NCBI GenBank assembly: GCA_028291345.1
Contig: JAQGIF010000229.1
Coordinates: forward strand, 1-41,650
Reading direction: 5' to 3'
Origin: Rhodospirillales bacterium
Lineage (GTDB): Bacteria > Pseudomonadota > Alphaproteobacteria > BOG-932 > Roseiterribacteraceae
DNA: 41,650 nt
Below are positions 34,452-41,650 of the stretch, piece by piece. Position numbers and translations under genes: made by a program. Each line of letters begins with the position of its first letter. Positions within the stretch are counted from its first letter, which is position 1. The notes beneath the pieces were generated by a model. That model was given only the letters and a program-made list of their open reading frames with translations, ran no database searches and had not been told where the DNA came from.

Positions 34452-34504
34452 TGATGCCGAGCGCAGATATGGTAATCGGCATCATACATTGTCCGGGAGT
34501 GATC

Positions 34505-34951
34505 GTGTCCAATCCCACGGAAACAGACGCCGCTTACGTGCGCCGGGTGATGGAACAGACCTGTGCCGCGGTCGTGCGTGGCGACCACCCTTTCGCGACT
34601 GCGACTATAGCCGTCGGGGCAGACAGCTGTGTTCCATTCGAACGCACGAATATCTGCGCCCGGACGGGGGATCCGACGGACCGTGCGGAAATGCATGTTC
34701 TGCGCACAGCGGCGCACCGGCACGGGATCGGGCGCCTGAACGGCGCCTCGCTCTATGTGAATGCCGAGCCTTGCACCATGTGCCCCGGCACGATCCTTGC
34801 CTTCGGCGAAACCGATGGTTTCAAAAGCTATCCGAGCGCCTCGATATTCGGCGTTGCTGGCGATCGCATAGAGGGAATTGGCGGGGTAGTGGCCGATGAG
34901 TCGGTCAGACCGTTCGGACTATGGATACAGCATAGGGGTATCGAGGCATGA
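34505..34951 (+). CDS. Nucleoside/CMP-dCMP deaminase-fold protein with altered zinc site
   Basis: The protein has 148 residues from a GTG with GGGAG 5 nt before it. The cytidine-deaminase-like fold is shown by YVRRVMEQTCAAVVRGDHPF, the AEM core and NAEPCTMCPGTILAFGE. The two zinc cysteines are present (Cys90, Cys93) and the catalytic Glu62 is kept. The third zinc ligand, normally His or Cys in the HAE/CAE motif, is Arg60 (DRAEMH, codon CGT, one base from CAT). A His lies two residues after the Glu+Met but is not at the usual place. The enzyme may be inactive, may bind zinc differently, or may do another job. It overlaps the following oxygenase by ATGA. Confidence 0.85.
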   Translation: MSNPTETDAAYVRRVMEQTCAAVVRGDHPFATATIAVGADSCVPFERTNICARTGDPTDRAEMHVLRTAAHRHGIGRLNGASLYVNAEPCTMCPGTILAFGETDGFKSYPSASIFGVAGDRIEGIGGVVADESVRPFGLWIQHRGIEA

Positions 34952-35919
34952 AGAAAGAGGTCCCTGTCATCGATCTGCAGCCTTATCTGACCGGCATTGA
35001 TAAAGAGAGGGTCGTCCGAGAGGTGGCGGATGCCTGCGAAAAAATTGGCTTCCTGGTGGTCAGCGGGCACGGCGTGCCGGAGATCGTCATTCAAAATATG
35101 CTGGATGTTTCGAAGCGATTTTTCGAACTGGCGACCGAGACCAAATCGGAGGTCCGCCCCACCGACGAAGGCGTATTTCGCGGCTATTCTCCGCTCGCCA
35201 ACATGTCCCTCGCCCAATCGATGGGAATCGAGTCCGCGCCGGACCTTCGGGAAGGGTTCACGATTAACCGGGTGCAGGACAGGAACGACGCCTATTTTCA
35301 CAACCCCGCCGCGGGCAAAATATTTGCCGACAACGTATGGCCTCGCGACGAGGATGTTCCGGGATTTCGCGATGCCTGGACCGCCTATTACTTGGCGCAG
35401 GAAACACTTGCGACATCACTGATGCGGATATTCGCGTTGGCGCTGGGTCTGTCCGAGAATTTCTTTGATAATAAAGTCGACCGGCATTTCTCGAACATGG
35501 CCGCCTATCACTATCCGCGGATGTCCGAGCAACCCAAGCCAGGCCAACTCAGGGGCGGCGCCCATACCGATTTCGGGAGCCTGACGCTGGTTTACGGCTA
35601 TCCCTCAGCTAAAGGCCTGCAAGTCTGGACTGGTGATGAATGGAAGGACGTTCCCACCGTGCCGGGTACGTTCGTCGTCAATCTGGGCGACCTGATGGCG
35701 CAGTGGACGAACGATCTCTGGGTATCGACCCTGCACCGGGTCGCCAACCCACCCGACGAAGATTGGACGAAATCCAGATATTCGCTGATCTTCTTCCATC
35801 AGCCGAATTACGATGTCACGGTCGAGAGCCTGGACCTCCGGTCTCCGGCAAAATATCCCCCGGTTACATCCCGCGAACATTTGATCCAAAAGCTCTCGGC
35901 AATGCGGGTGAGCGGCTGA
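34948..35919 (+). CDS. 2-oxoglutarate/Fe(II) oxygenase, isopenicillin N synthase family (third of three)
   Basis: The protein has 323 residues. The N-terminus has VPVIDLQPYLTGI and IGFLVVSGHGVPE. Iron ligands are His and Asp in RGGAHTDFGSLT and His in STLHRVANPP; the 2OG Arg is in SRYSLIFF. It is translationally coupled to the deaminase-fold gene (ATGA), so deaminase and oxygenase probably work on the same compound. It is the last gene of the catabolic island; recognisable island sequence ends with its stop. Confidence 0.9.
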   Translation: MKKEVPVIDLQPYLTGIDKERVVREVADACEKIGFLVVSGHGVPEIVIQNMLDVSKRFFELATETKSEVRPTDEGVFRGYSPLANMSLAQSMGIESAPDLREGFTINRVQDRNDAYFHNPAAGKIFADNVWPRDEDVPGFRDAWTAYYLAQETLATSLMRIFALALGLSENFFDNKVDRHFSNMAAYHYPRMSEQPKPGQLRGGAHTDFGSLTLVYGYPSAKGLQVWTGDEWKDVPTVPGTFVVNLGDLMAQWTNDLWVSTLHRVANPPDEDWTKSRYSLIFFHQPNYDVTVESLDLRSPAKYPPVTSREHLIQKLSAMRVSG

Positions 35920-36494
35920 AGCCGGACTTCATCCTTTTGAAGGCGCGTGATCACTGGCAGGGGCACTGTCAAGGCAAACAATTTTAAGCGGCTCGCGGGT
36001 AACTTTATCTCGATGTGAAAGGGAGGATGAGACCGATTCGGGCGAGTTTCGAGCTTCTTGGACGCAAAATATTTGCGATGTTACGCCGGTAGGCGGTAGG
36101 GAGGTGCCGGAAGGACCCTTTATTGGCGGACTGACGGCCAGGCAAGATTGGCTGCGATCTTTCGGATTGCAACATGCCTGATACTCGAACTCCACCAGAT
36201 AAATGTGCTCGCCAGGGCTGTCGTTGGTCGTTTGAGACTCATCGATCTCACCGGTTGCGATCCGCGCCACCGTGACGGCAGCACCGATGACGTCGCCGGG
36301 CCTGTTCTTAGCCTGCCGGTACCAGATGTAGGGTCCGTGTGCTTCGTCTCGTGCTCACGCATCTGGCTGGCGCGCCACAAATCCAGCATGGAAGGGTCGC
36401 CGTCTGTCCCCCTACCCGAAATCCGTCAGCCGCCCGCGGACAATATCGCGCGTCTGCGCCGCGCGTTTGTCGCCGATTGGCCGCAGGTCTTCCG
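35920..36494. other. Non-functional stretch with a coding remnant
   Basis: No working gene was found. A minus-strand frame at about 36190-36345 reads protein-like ([20 protein letters not shown], then DVIGAAVTVARIATGEIDES and EHIYLVEFEYQ) but has an upstream stop and a tail that looks random, so it is probably a fragment of an unknown gene. The last bases hold the start of the IS21 remnant ([10 protein letters not shown]). Confidence 0.4.
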
Positions 36495-36797
36495 GGACGC
36501 CCACAAATGACCACCGCAATGCTCGATCGCCTGCCCCACCATTGCGACATCGTCGAGACCGGCAATACCAGTTGGCGGTTCAAAAACCGCAACTGAAAAA
36601 CCCTCCCCCAGACCCCCACGCGGGCTTACCCACGTGGGCACAGGAACCTCCCACGGCCGTCGCCGACCAGCGGTGCGGGGCGCGCAGCGCCGGCCGCGGG
36701 TCCCTCCCATGCACTACATGGATAAGCTCAAATCCCAAGCACCAGAGGGGTCAAGATTGGACGCGAAAAGGGGGTCGCAATTGGATGCGAATTGACA
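36455..36797 (+). mobile_element. IS21-family remnant: 3' end of istB plus right terminus
   Basis: The plus strand reads [10 protein letters not shown], slips frame, then continues [20 protein letters not shown] and TSWRFKNRN, ending at 36596. This is the C-terminus of the IS21 helper ATPase IstB. About 150 bp later come two 21-nt imperfect direct repeats (36747-36767 and 36771-36791; pattern GGGGTC, then TTGGAnGCGAA), typical of IS21-family ends, followed by TTGACA with the CA terminus at 36797. The transposase IstA and most of IstB are missing. It marks the right side of the catabolic island. Confidence 0.75.
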
Positions 36798-37358
36798 ACA
36801 TATAGCGCTTGCCGGTACCCGGAACCATATTTCGCGCGGTACGCCTGCTGATCGGACCGCCATGTTTACACCCCAGGTCGCCATCCTCGCTGAGCTAGTA
36901 ATTTTGGTCAAATCGATGCGCCCTTCAACAACTCAAGATTCTTGCACTGCGATCTAAAACCCTTTGTATCGGTATAAGCGGCCTTAGCACTGCGGAATTC
37001 TGGTGCAAATGTCAGCTCAGAGTCGAAACCGGCCCAGGGCTAAAGCGGAACGAACGGCACGTTCCGGCCCGGCTCGCTCCAGAGCTGCTATTCCGCCAGC
37101 GGCCCTGTATGGACGGCGCTCTCTTGGCAAGGGTTTTCGGACGTTTCGCTTCCTTTTGGTCGTTGCGGCGATGTGTTCGACTGTTGGTGCGGAACGCATG
37201 GACGACTACCGGCTTCCCCGACGGCCTACCTCGCAAAAATGTCGGGATACCCGAAAGTTCATTGTGGATAGGTCGCGACGTTCCTCTAAAAGTTGTGAAC
37301 GCTCCGCTCAGGTTGCGAAGCTCTTAAGCGCTGGCGTGGCTGTTGGCCGTTAAATCCA
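36798..37358. other. Intergenic stretch without a supported gene
   Basis: Open frames here are short, very rich in Arg/Ser/Pro and antisense to each other, as expected by chance in GC-rich DNA. The beginning (36798-37000) is comparatively AT-rich. No RNA gene or repeat was recognised. Confidence 0.5.
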
Positions 37359-37784
37359 ATGAGGTTTACCGTGGCGGAAACTATAGAACTTGGCTCGATC
37401 GAGGAAGCGAAGGCCTATGCAGTTCAACACGGCGGACGGTATTACGTTCTTGCGCCTGAGACGTTAGCTCAGATTGAAGCAGCCGAGGCGGCCGGCGGTT
37501 ACGAAGGTGGTATGTCTGGGGTTTCCGGCGAGGGAGGTTATTCCGCGGAAGGTTCGGGTGCGCCGAGCTCCAGCTCTGCCTCGGACCCCGCTCCCGGTGC
37601 TTACCTGGATCCTGATGAGTACTACTGGAAAGCCGGCGTCCTTATCGAAGGAGCGATTGAGACGGTGCTTGGGCTACGGGATTTGATCGACGGGATGAGA
37701 GGCGATCCGGTCGGCCCTGTAATCCTGGTCCCCAAGCGGGAACTCGACAAGCTGTTGCATGCGGGGGGTGGCGACGACGCTTAG
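37359..37784 (+). CDS. Hypothetical protein, 141 aa, Gly/Ser-rich middle
   Basis: I do not recognise this protein. The first third is compact (IELGSIEEAKAYAVQHGGRY, then YVLAPETLAQIEAAEAAGG). The middle is a flexible Gly/Ser/Ala linker, and the last third is helical (EYYWKAGVLIEGAIETVLGL). A GTG at 37371 has a better SD (TGAGG, 6 nt) than the ATG at 37359. It lies about 200 nt before another unknown gene on the same strand and may form a pair with it. The clean reading frame and amino-acid composition support a real gene. Confidence 0.6.
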   Translation: MRFTVAETIELGSIEEAKAYAVQHGGRYYVLAPETLAQIEAAEAAGGYEGGMSGVSGEGGYSAEGSGAPSSSSASDPAPGAYLDPDEYYWKAGVLIEGAIETVLGLRDLIDGMRGDPVGPVILVPKRELDKLLHAGGGDDA

Positions 37785-37991
37785 ATCATCTGCAGATCTG
37801 CTTCTGTACGGACTTATTTGACGAGATCGCCGGTCACACGTTGAGTGTCCAAGGTCCAAAATGGATGGAAAGTAGATATTTGTCGCAGTTTACCTCACCT
37901 GCGCAAGGCGGCGAAGTGTATGGCATCCGCGAAGGCAAGCCATGCCGGCTATCAATCGAGCTTTTGTAATCCATTAGAAAAGGGCGCGAAC

Positions 37992-39653
37992 ATGAGCACT
38001 CCGAGACGAATGTTCGAGGATCCGCGCAACACATACATTGTCGAAAATAACGACCCGGGCGCGTTCGACAAGCGGTTTGTAGGCCGGCCAGGCGTGCACC
38101 GGGAGCAGCAGTGTTGTCGCAATCGCGCGCCCGTCTGGCAAAGCTATCTGATCCACGACGGGGACGATCCCGGCGACGGAAACCAAGCGGCTTATCGGGA
38201 AATGGTCGGTATCCAGGTAGAGGACGCGACCGGTGAGTCCGACCAGGTGACCGGACGCAACCAGATGAAGGGTTTCGTTTGGGTTGAAGGACCCAAAAGC
38301 GGATATCGACCCGACTTTGTTAGTCCCATGGAGTGGATGGCCTGGCAAAGTGTTTATTGGATTCCATCTCCTAGACCCATCCCGAACCTGCCGAATCCTC
38401 CCCGCTGGGTCCGCGTTCCCGGCGAGCGGAAGATGCGTTGGGGCGACTGGGGGGGGTGGGAGTTTCTGTGGTGTCAAAGGTGCGAGACATGGCTGGAAGC
38501 GGCCTGGTCCGACATTCTTGACGCCATACCAATCGCCGCGCGCGGGCTGGCGATGATTGCCTCGTACATTCCGATTTACGGGACGGCTCTTAGCTTTGCC
38601 ATCAACACCACGGTGTCTCTTGCGGAAGGAGAGACAGTCGACCAGTCGCTAATCGACGGAATTGGTGGCGCGCTACCGGGGCAGCCTACCTCGGGTATGG
38701 TCTACAAGGCGGGTGTTGCTATCGCCAAAGGGGAACGCCTCGACCACATTGCCATTGATGCGCTCAATCTCGACAAGTCCGTGACGGACGTTCTTAAAGC
38801 GGCCGATGAGGTTATCTATTGTATAGCGACCGGGCAGAACGTGACTGACATCGCGTACAACACGGTTCATCAATTTCTACCGCCAGAAGCGCAACAGGGA
38901 ATGGATTACGCTCGTCGTTTCATTAGCGGAGAAATCGTCCCGGAGATGATACTCAGTCAGGCCGAACAGGTTGTTGCTAATAGGTTTAAGGATAGTGCAC
39001 GAACTATTTTAGAGGAAGCGCAGAGCCAAGGTGCTGATGCTTTGGCCGCCGCCGAGGTTAAGGTGAACACGATGTTCAACCAGTATGCGGCTGAATTCGG
39101 ATACCAAATGGCTTTCGACCGACTCCCCGCTGATGCGAGAGGGTGGGTTCAACTGGGGTTGATCGGTGGCGGGGCACTCAAAGCATCTGAGCAATTCGTG
39201 GGAACGTTCGGTTCAGTCCCCGAGACCAACATTGCAGTGAACGATAGCTACGAAACCAAAGGCAAGAACCTTATTGAATCGGGCATCAAGTACAGAAACG
39301 CACTGGTCTCCGACATTCTCAATCGAAGTAAATTCACCATCGTTATAGATTTTTACGACTCGCTCAACAGCGTCTGGACGAAGCGTTCGATGACATACGA
39401 CGTCACGGATGCCTGGCGTCGTGGTTTTACAATTGCCATCGGGGTGTGCGAGGGATGCTCTGAGCGCGGTCCGGGCCAGCTCGCGGTTTACCAGACGCTC
39501 GCTGAAGCTGGCGAACGTGGAGGCTTCGACGCAGGTCAAGCGGTCCAGTACAATCGCACTCTCGGCGGAGACCTGGGGATAGCATTAACGTCGACAATCG
39601 AACGGACTAGATCGGTCTTGCAAGCCCTGCGTGACATCAAGCCCAACCCGTAG
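37992..39653 (+). CDS. Hypothetical protein, 553 aa, with a hydrophobic central segment
   Basis: I do not recognise this protein. The ATG at 37992 has AAGGG about 8 nt upstream; the longer reading from 37845 has no SD. The N-terminal quarter is Trp-, Pro- and Cys-rich (REQQCCRNRAPVWQSYLIHD, MEWMAWQSVYWIPSPRP, WEFLWCQRCETWLEAAW). A hydrophobic stretch follows (IPIAARGLAMIASYIPIYGT, then ALSFAINTTVSLA) that could span or insert in a membrane. The rest is mostly alpha-helical. It has no signal peptide. Base and codon use are less GC-rich than in the island, consistent with recent transfer. It could be an effector or toxin-like protein, but nothing proves this. Confidence 0.7.
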   Translation: MSTPRRMFEDPRNTYIVENNDPGAFDKRFVGRPGVHREQQCCRNRAPVWQSYLIHDGDDPGDGNQAAYREMVGIQVEDATGESDQVTGRNQMKGFVWVEGPKSGYRPDFVSPMEWMAWQSVYWIPSPRPIPNLPNPPRWVRVPGERKMRWGDWGGWEFLWCQRCETWLEAAWSDILDAIPIAARGLAMIASYIPIYGTALSFAINTTVSLAEGETVDQSLIDGIGGALPGQPTSGMVYKAGVAIAKGERLDHIAIDALNLDKSVTDVLKAADEVIYCIATGQNVTDIAYNTVHQFLPPEAQQGMDYARRFISGEIVPEMILSQAEQVVANRFKDSARTILEEAQSQGADALAAAEVKVNTMFNQYAAEFGYQMAFDRLPADARGWVQLGLIGGGALKASEQFVGTFGSVPETNIAVNDSYETKGKNLIESGIKYRNALVSDILNRSKFTIVIDFYDSLNSVWTKRSMTYDVTDAWRRGFTIAIGVCEGCSERGPGQLAVYQTLAEAGERGGFDAGQAVQYNRTLGGDLGIALTSTIERTRSVLQALRDIKPNP

Positions 39654-40820
39654 TGTGCGCCGTCAGATCCAATGACACCGGACTGACGGCCGTGTCATCG
39701 AGCGGTCGCACCGGGCCGGCGTGGACGCGCTCAGCGCCGCCATCAAAGTCGAAAGCGCGACTGGTGGGGCAATTACGCCGGCACTGTCCTTACCCGCCGC
39801 GGCCAGCGCCGCTTTGAAAGGGAGCCTTCCCAATGCACAACCGGAGCTTGGAGCCGCAGCACTGTGCTGCCAACCCCGAAGAACCGAAACGTCCTTTTGA
39901 CCTGGCGGAAATTGATGCCTCCAACGCATCGAAGCTGGATTGACCTGCCCCTAAAAACTTCCTCCAGGTGGAGCTAGAGGCCGGCCCGTCGAACTCCTAC
40001 TCGACATGATACCTGACTCAACCATCGAATTAAGCGATGCCTATCCGAAACACCAATGCGCATACGGATAAGTCTCGCACATATTAACGCCATCGCCACG
40101 ATTCCAATATCGCTCGACCGGACCCGTGTGCTGAGTTTTTCGGCAGTATCGACCCATCGCAGACGATCAGCTTGATCGTCGCCAGCCGTCTCGTCGGTCG
40201 CTACAACCAGCTCTCGATCGTGATCCCCCATCCGCCGTAGCGGACTTGTGAGGAAGAATAGGGCCTGCGGCACGACGATGAGAACCACGCCGATCAAAAA
40301 AGCTGTGTTCCAAAGTTGGGAAAACCAGAAAGAACTTTGATAAAAATACGGTGCCACGACCATAAAGGCCGGCTCATAAACGAACGGGAGGACGATCAAA
40401 TAGGCTGCCTTGCGCAACGCATCGATCGCTTTGCGGCTATCGTATGAATACTGAGATCGATGCAATATCGGCGTGTGCGCCACACAACTGCACAATAACC
40501 CAGAAGCGCGCTGGCTTTGGTCGCATCGGTCAATGCAACCAGGCCCGACGTCCCCTTTGGCACCGGAACCAGAAAGGTGCCGACTAAAACGTCGGCCACG
40601 CCCCAAATTCCGAACCAGACTGAAAGCAGGTACTCAACCGCAGTCGCAACGATGGTCGGCTCGTGGGGGCGCCAAATTTGCAGCCATGGCGACTATTGAT
40701 AAAACATCGCTGCGGGTACGAGGAACACGTTTGGCCGGACAAGTATCTCGATTGCGATGCAAGCTGTAATAATCGCAGCTTTAACGCCACTTCCTTGGCC
40801 CACATTGCGATCACTTTATA
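39654..40820 (-). other. Degenerate stretch with a frameshifted membrane-protein-like reading frame
   Basis: No intact gene is supported here. On the minus strand one frame reads VEYLLSVWFGIWGVADVLVG and TFLVPVPKGTSGLVALTDAT (about 40650-40480), then stops being hydrophobic. The overlapping frame continues with KAAYLIVLPFVYEPAFMVVA and WNTAFLIGVVLIVVPQALFF (about 40430-40250), ending at 39974. Together they look like one membrane protein broken by a frameshift; the family is not recognised. The part 39660-39960 holds no recognisable gene. The next 250 bp (40821-41080) contain only a short unassigned frame. Confidence 0.35.
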
Positions 40821-41080
40821 CCCTCGCAGTGATTGAATAGTTCCATATAGACTACGTAGAGGTATTCATTTGTTTGCGCGAGCCGAAAAACACACAATCT
40901 GACGCGCGGCTGAGTCGGTCTGCCCCGATAGTTTGGACATTGGTGGACGTTGCGCCCCGGCCTTGTCTACGTCCGTTATGGAGTGCTGTCGCTCGATGCT
41001 CTTTACAGTGGCATTGTCAAGGAAGTTGCTCTCTTCGCGCATCACGCGAAAGACACCGCCGTTCGGTGCCAGATATAGGA

Positions 41081-41430
41081 TTAGGATGCGTTGACAAATT
41101 GGTGCATCCACAGACGGATCGAGACGATGTGGATGAAGCCCAGGTAACTGTCGGCGGTTTTATCGTATCGTGTTGCGAGGCGGCGGGCATTTTTGAGCTT
41201 GTTGAAGCACCATTCGACCATGTTGCGCAGGGCATAGATTGCGGTTTCGACGGGAGCTGGATCAGTTGGTTCCGTTTGGTTGGGATTATCGCGACGCCGC
41301 CGCACTTTTCCATATCTTCACGAATTAAGTCAGCGTCATAGCCCTTGTCGGCGAGTAGTACCTTGGGCTCTGGCCTGTCGGCATCCATCACCGGCAGATA
41401 GCCTTTGTAATCGGAGACTTCGCCACTCAC
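41081..41430 (-). pseudogene. IS5-family (IS427-like) transposase fragment, frameshifted
   Basis: The minus strand reads VSDYKGYLPVMDADRPEPKV, then LLADKGYDADLIREDMEKCG and VAIIPTKRNQ, the central DDE segment of IS5-type transposases. It then slips frame and continues as AIYALRNMVEWCFNKLKNAR and RLATRYDKTADSYLGFIHIV, ending QFVNAS at 41081. The Glu of the DDE triad is in the NMVEWCFNKLK helix. The N-terminal third is absent. Some IS5 members use programmed frameshifting, but the missing start argues for a dead fragment. Confidence 0.75.
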
Positions 41431-41467
41431 GGGATTGGGTTTTCGTCACACCCCGCAGACGCCGCTT

Positions 41468-41650
41468 CTACTCGTCAGGCGACCAGGAATCCGGCTGCTT
41501 GGCACGTGCGACCGCGGTCGTCTGGAGCACGCCGGCAGCGTCAAAAGAGCCCCGCACCTCGACGTTCTGCCCAATGACCAAGGGTACCGATGTGTGGGAT
41601 TGGAGCGCTCCGGTTGCCAGGACGAGCTGTCTCTTCCCCGAACGGGTGAG
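41468..41650 (-). CDS. Unknown protein, C-terminal 60 residues only
   Basis: A minus-strand frame enters from the right edge and ends at a TAG at 41468-41470. It reads LTRSGKRQLVLATGALQSHT, then SVPLVIGQNVEVRGSFDAAG and VLQTTAVARAKQPDSWSPDE. The alternating beta pattern suggests a small barrel domain. I do not recognise the family, and the start lies outside the window. The IS5 fragment begins about 40 bp downstream of its stop. Confidence 0.45.
   Translation of the reverse strand, partial: LTRSGKRQLVLATGALQSHTSVPLVIGQNVEVRGSFDAAGVLQTTAVARAKQPDSWSPDE

Noticed and set aside
36148-36510. 120-codon plus-strand frame as a separate gene
   Set aside because: Only its last part resembles a known protein (IstB, out of frame with the rest), so it is part of the IS21 remnant.
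37003-37353. Plus-strand 116-codon open frame
   Set aside because: It has Arg/Ser-rich composition with no SD and overlapping antisense frames of the same kind; no sign of a real protein.
39974-40606. Intact 210-residue membrane protein
   Set aside because: Hydrophobic segments switch between two frames, so the N-terminal part of this frame is not real; kept only as a degenerate region.
40866-41111. 81-codon minus-strand frame near the IS5 fragment
   Set aside because: It has no recognisable SD or family; it overlaps the transposase remnant and is probably noncoding.

Overview
The window looks like a GC-rich alphaproteobacterial chromosome or large plasmid, most likely a sphingomonad (Sphingomonadales). 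This is inferred from codon use, a TonB-dependent receptor of the kind common in that order, and the mix of AtzE/HpxZ-type enzymes with NMT1-type binding proteins. No rRNA or tRNA gene anchors the assignment. No CRISPR array was seen.

Layout. (1) 1-6450 is ordinary metabolism: a truncated serine hydrolase, an Lrp/AsnC regulator divergent from a leucine/phenylalanine-type dehydrogenase, an XRE-cupin regulator, the threonine-degradation pair kbl-tdh, and an HSL-type esterase. The Tdh lacks all four structural-zinc cysteines and the esterase lacks its nucleophile serine. (2) 6477-10270 is a decaying stretch: a frameshifted isochorismatase-type hydrolase, an exported alpha/beta hydrolase with a divergent TetR regulator, a small unknown gene, and a truncated IS91-associated tyrosine recombinase. 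(3) 10350-35919 is a dense catabolic island of about 25 kb. (4) 35920-41650 is a scrapyard of IS21 and IS5 remnants around two unknown genes (37371-39653).

The island is the main result. It encodes three 2-oxoglutarate/Fe(II) oxygenases of the isopenicillin-N-synthase fold, two paralogous FAD-linked oxidases, a creatininase-family amidohydrolase, and a module resembling Klebsiella hpxWXYZ (oxalurate/oxamate breakdown) and AtzG-AtzE-AtzH (carboxybiuret breakdown). It also holds an isochorismatase-fold amidohydrolase, a cupin, two CodA-like amidohydrolases, a CMP/dCMP-type deaminase, a CocE/NonD-type hydrolase, a quinone reductase and an SDR. Transport is covered by an NitT/TauT-type ABC ATPase and permease, two paralogous NMT1-type periplasmic binding proteins and a TonB receptor. 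The enzymes point to uptake and stepwise dismantling of an N-rich heterocycle, possibly pyrimidine-, purine-, creatinine- or imide-like, down to small C-N acids. The substrate itself cannot be read from sequence.

The island appears to be one regulon. A 17-bp imperfect palindrome, TAnGCAKANTMTGCnTA, occurs seven times, always in front of an island transcription unit: upstream of the first oxygenase, between the divergent oxidase and creatininase genes, twice before the hpxX-like operon, twice between the binding protein and the TonB receptor, and between the second binding protein and the deaminase. A diverged eighth copy lies in front of the island's own TetR gene. That gene is therefore the best candidate for the regulator, with autoregulation.
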